Assembly (NCBI RefSeq): GCF_028714975.1
Contig: NZ_JAQTLH010000007.1
Coordinates: 1 to 64,000, forward strand
Direction: 5' to 3'
From: Sulfurimonas sp.
GTDB lineage: Bacteria; Campylobacterota; Campylobacteria; Campylobacterales; Sulfurimonadaceae
Length of the DNA: 64,000 nt
The position numbers and the translations under genes were made by a program. Position 1 is the stretch's first letter. Each line of letters starts with the position of its first letter. The notes under the pieces are model-generated. The model did no database searches. It worked only from the letters and a program-made list of their open reading frames with translations, and was not told the DNA's origin. Shown here piece by piece: positions 62,145 to 64,000 of this stretch.

Positions 62145-62614
62145 ACAGAGTCAACAACAGCTTTTTTTCAAGACCGTTTTTGGAATCTCTTTTTTTTGTT
62201 CAAAATAAGTGGCATCAGCACGGAGTTTTGGTTCATACTCTTCGCGTTATATATCATATTTTAAAAGCAAAAGAGTTTAGGTTTTTTGCTGCGGGGCTTC
62301 TTCACGATATCGGTAAGCCTTTTTGTGCTTTTAAAAAAGATGAAGAGGATATCGAGTTTGAAGAGTATAGTTTTACGGATCATGAAGAGCGGAGTTATGA
62401 GATAATTAAAAATTGGTTTTTTATAAGCGAATATACAAAAAATATTGTTCGTTATCATTATCTGATACGAGATATCATAAAGAGCAAAGAAGAGGATTAT
62501 GCCAGATATGAGAGAAAAAAAAAGATTTGGGACAGTCTAAGCGAAGATTTTAAAAAAGATTTGGAGAAATTTATACAATATGATGATTTGGGTAAAGGGA
62601 AAAAAAGAAGATAA
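62141..62614 (+). CDS. HD-domain metal-dependent phosphohydrolase-like protein
   Basis: Protein of 157 residues with an HD domain: His in HGVLVHTLRVIYHIL, the HD pair in GLLHDIGKPF (about residues 48-57), and a further His in DHEERSYEIIKNW and YHYLIRDI. The relationship is to RelA/CCA-type or nucleotidase HD proteins; the substrate is unknown. A frame opens at 62114, but the ATG at 62141 overlapping the recombinase stop (ATGA) is preferred, implying translational coupling. Confidence 0.8.
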   Translation: MNRVNNSFFSRPFLESLFFVQNKWHQHGVLVHTLRVIYHILKAKEFRFFAAGLLHDIGKPFCAFKKDEEDIEFEEYSFTDHEERSYEIIKNWFFISEYTKNIVRYHYLIRDIIKSKEEDYARYERKKKIWDSLSEDFKKDLEKFIQYDDLGKGKKRR

Positions 62615-62684
62615 ATAGAGTACAAATCTAACACAAATGTAACAAAAAGAGTGTAAAATTTACCTTTATTTAAGGTTGCGGGTC

Positions 62685-63191
62685 ATGATGAAAAAAATTA
62701 TTCCTTTGTTTGTAGTTTTAGTAATAGTAATAGCGATAGTAACACTCTTTGTTTTTTTAGGAGCATCAAAAAAAACGATTGTAGTAAAAGAGGGAAATAT
62801 AGAGCAGCTCCCTATTGAGATGCAAGTCGGTCTTTATCAAGACAGCGATTGTAAAATGGTTATTGACAACCTAACGGATGCTTCCCAAGTCATTATAAAG
62901 AGCGGAAAAAGCTGGTTTTTTCATGATCACGGCGGAATGACAAAGTGGCTTGAAGATAAGGAGTTTAGAGATAGTGCAAAAATTTGGGTTATGAGCAGAG
63001 ATACAAAGAGATGGATAGACGCAAAAGAGGCTTTTTACTCGCTAAAGGATGAGACGCCTATGGGTTACGGCTTTGGGGCATATGAAAAAACAAGCGACGG
63101 ATATGTTAATTTCGATACAATGCGTATTAGAATGTTAAGAGGCGAGACTTTGCGTAATCCTCTAATAAGAAAACAGCTTTTAGGAAATTAA
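62685..63191 (+). CDS. NosL-like membrane-anchored protein
   Basis: Protein of about 168 residues. An N-terminal membrane anchor (IIPLFVVLVIVIAIVTLFVFLG) is followed by a periplasmic domain with a CxM motif (DCKMVIDNL) and a FHDHGGMTKWLEDK segment. NosL and related copper chaperones have a similar C-x-M site and an FDDIGCM-type segment. It lies 11 bases before a SafE-like gene linked to copper or haem-protein maturation in other genomes. Start choice between 62685 and 62688 is open. Copper binding is inferred. Confidence 0.65.
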   Translation: MMKKIIPLFVVLVIVIAIVTLFVFLGASKKTIVVKEGNIEQLPIEMQVGLYQDSDCKMVIDNLTDASQVIIKSGKSWFFHDHGGMTKWLEDKEFRDSAKIWVMSRDTKRWIDAKEAFYSLKDETPMGYGFGAYEKTSDGYVNFDTMRIRMLRGETLRNPLIRKQLLGN

Positions 63192-63202
63192 TTAAGCAAA
63201 TA

Positions 63203-63916
63203 ATGGAAACGGTAAATATTATAAGCATCATAACTATTGCATTTTTAGGCTCTTTCGGTCACTGTATCGGGATGTGCGGCGGAATTGTTTTAGCATATTC
63301 AACCATAAAAATTGAACCAAAGAGCTCTAAAGTTTCACAAACCGTTGCGCATCTGCTCTACTCGTTTGGCAGAGTGTCGACATATTCGATTTTAGGTGCT
63401 ATTTTTGGGGCACTCGGCGGTGTCGTGACATTTAGCAATAAAGCAAACGGAATAATGCTTATCGTTGCGGGAGTCGCTATGGTTCTTGCCGGGCTCTCTC
63501 TTATGGGTAAAATAAAATTTTTGACTCTCATAGAGCACTCATTTTCATCTTCGCCTACATATAAAAATCTATTTAAAAAAGTTCTAAATTCAAAATCAAA
63601 TTTTAGTTTTTTTATTCTCGGTATGCTTAACGGTCTTTTACCGTGCGGATTTGTCTACTTTTTTGCTATAACTGCCGCAAGTACGGCAAGCCCGCTTTAC
63701 GGTGCTTTGGTAATGGCGATATTTGGTCTTAGTACAATTCCTGCAATGTTTGGTCTTGGTTTTTTAGCATCTCTTTCAAATGCAACAAGTTTTAGAAATA
63801 TGATGGTAAGTCTCTCCTCTTTTGCGGTTATTCTTTATGGTTCTTATACGATTTATAACGGCTACGACTATATGGCTAGAGCCGAAAAAACATTAACAGA
63901 GTGCCATTCTAACTGA
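63203..63916 (+). CDS. SafE/DsbD-like sulfite exporter-family membrane protein
   Basis: Inner-membrane protein of 237 residues with about six hydrophobic segments. The signatures are GSFGHCIGMCGGIVLAY (about residues 15-31) and LNGLLPCGFVYFFAI, typical of the TauE/SafE-like family (sulfite exporter, DsbD-type transmembrane fold). In Campylobacterota such genes often lie near cbb3 oxidase or copper maturation genes; the NosL-like gene 11 bases upstream fits that. The conserved cysteine motifs suggest metal or thiol handling. Transported substrate is not known. Confidence 0.85.
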   Translation: METVNIISIITIAFLGSFGHCIGMCGGIVLAYSTIKIEPKSSKVSQTVAHLLYSFGRVSTYSILGAIFGALGGVVTFSNKANGIMLIVAGVAMVLAGLSLMGKIKFLTLIEHSFSSSPTYKNLFKKVLNSKSNFSFFILGMLNGLLPCGFVYFFAITAASTASPLYGALVMAIFGLSTIPAMFGLGFLASLSNATSFRNMMVSLSSFAVILYGSYTIYNGYDYMARAEKTLTECHSN

Positions 63917-63923
63917 TATTACA

Positions 63924-63970
63924 CGCTAGAATGAGCGGAGCCCATTCTAGCGGCAGGGACAAATGTCCCT
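63924..63970. terminator. Two hairpins after the SafE-like gene, repeat-like
   Basis: The first hairpin has 10-bp arms CGCTAGAATG/CATTCTAGCG with a 9-base loop (63924-63952), eight bases after the stop. The second is AGGGAC/GTCCCT with loop AAAT (63955-63970). Together they can end transcription, but no T-run follows. The first has the same architecture as the palindrome at 47455-47480. The last 30 bases of the window show nothing more. Confidence 0.65.
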
Positions 63971-64000
63971 ACAACCCCCTGAAGCTACACAAAGTAAACT

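Noticed and set aside
1-64000. tRNA, rRNA, CRISPR array, riboswitch
   Set aside because: No cloverleaf-like sequence with CCA end, no regularly spaced repeats and no recognisable riboswitch core was seen by eye; tRNAscan and Rfam searches would be decisive.

Overview
The window reads as a chromosomal segment of a Campylobacterota (former Epsilonproteobacteria) chemolithotroph, most likely a Sulfurimonas-like member. This is inferred from five things. The DNA is low-GC with Lys/Ile/Phe-rich proteins. Most promoters show a good TATAAT -10 box without a clear -35 box. The block cvpA-fur-lysS-glyA-DUF1882-SPOR-(trpE)-aroE follows the gene order known from Campylobacter jejuni. There is a class II DAHP synthase. 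Finally, [NiFe]-hydrogenase maturation genes sit beside many GGDEF/PAS/HD signalling proteins. No rRNA, tRNA, CRISPR array or IS element was recognised, and no gene-free stretch exceeds 300 bases.

Layout. 1-12.7 kb: valS (cut by the window edge), a diguanylate cyclase, a UvrD-family helicase, a small lipoprotein cytochrome c, an EI24/DUF3137/LemA membrane operon (minus strand), then a two-gene c-di-GMP operon (FIST-PAS-PAS-HD-GYP followed by REC-REC-PAS-GGDEF). 12.9-16.2 kb: dGTPase, MazEF-like toxin-antitoxin and a DUF4143 ATPase. 16.3-30.7 kb: hypC-hypD, then an accessory block (Fic protein, CHAD protein, SixA, pyruvate kinase, aldo/keto reductase, an AbiEii-type nucleotidyltransferase module, a Phd/ParE-type module, an orphan MntA-like protein, a KAP P-loop NTPase), then hypE-hypA-hypF. 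30.7-39.1 kb (minus): aroE, trpE, SPOR, DUF1882, glyA, lysS, fur, cvpA, GGDEF. 39.3-46.5 kb: DAHP synthase, ABC-F ATPase, beta-CASP nuclease-like protein, htpG. 46.6-50.1 kb: small membrane proteins and the biotin-dependent decarboxylase pair oadG-like/oadA. 50.1-54.1 kb (minus): histidine kinase, REC-PilZ regulator, CheV. 54.2-58.2 kb: molybdopterin oxidoreductase, argD, MidA-like methyltransferase. 58.2-63.9 kb: pilT and gatC (minus), then YfgM-like, BamB-like, Xer recombinase, HD protein, NosL-like and SafE-like proteins.

How the genes fit together. HypC, D, E, A and F assemble and insert the Fe(CN)2CO and nickel centre of NiFe hydrogenases; hypB is not in the window. The fur-to-aroE run is housekeeping translation, metal regulation and aromatic biosynthesis, and the nearby DAHP synthase feeds the same pathway. 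Signalling is heavy: three GGDEF proteins, one HD-GYP and a PilZ-containing response regulator point to c-di-GMP control of motility or attachment, in line with cheV and pilT.

The accessory block between hypD and hypE holds the most unusual sequence. An HTH-nucleotidyltransferase pair is driven by a full-consensus promoter (TTGACA-N18-TATAAT). An 11-bp-arm palindrome fills that promoter almost exactly. The whole module is bracketed by a 23-bp near-perfect direct repeat of the 3' end of the upstream aldo/keto reductase gene, including its stop codon, which looks like a scar of insertion. Other points of note are a 12-bp tandem repeat encoding a linker in the Fic protein, a CHAD-SixA-pyruvate kinase operon, a terminator-like hairpin directly before trpE, two short leader ORFs, and several small palindromic repeat families.
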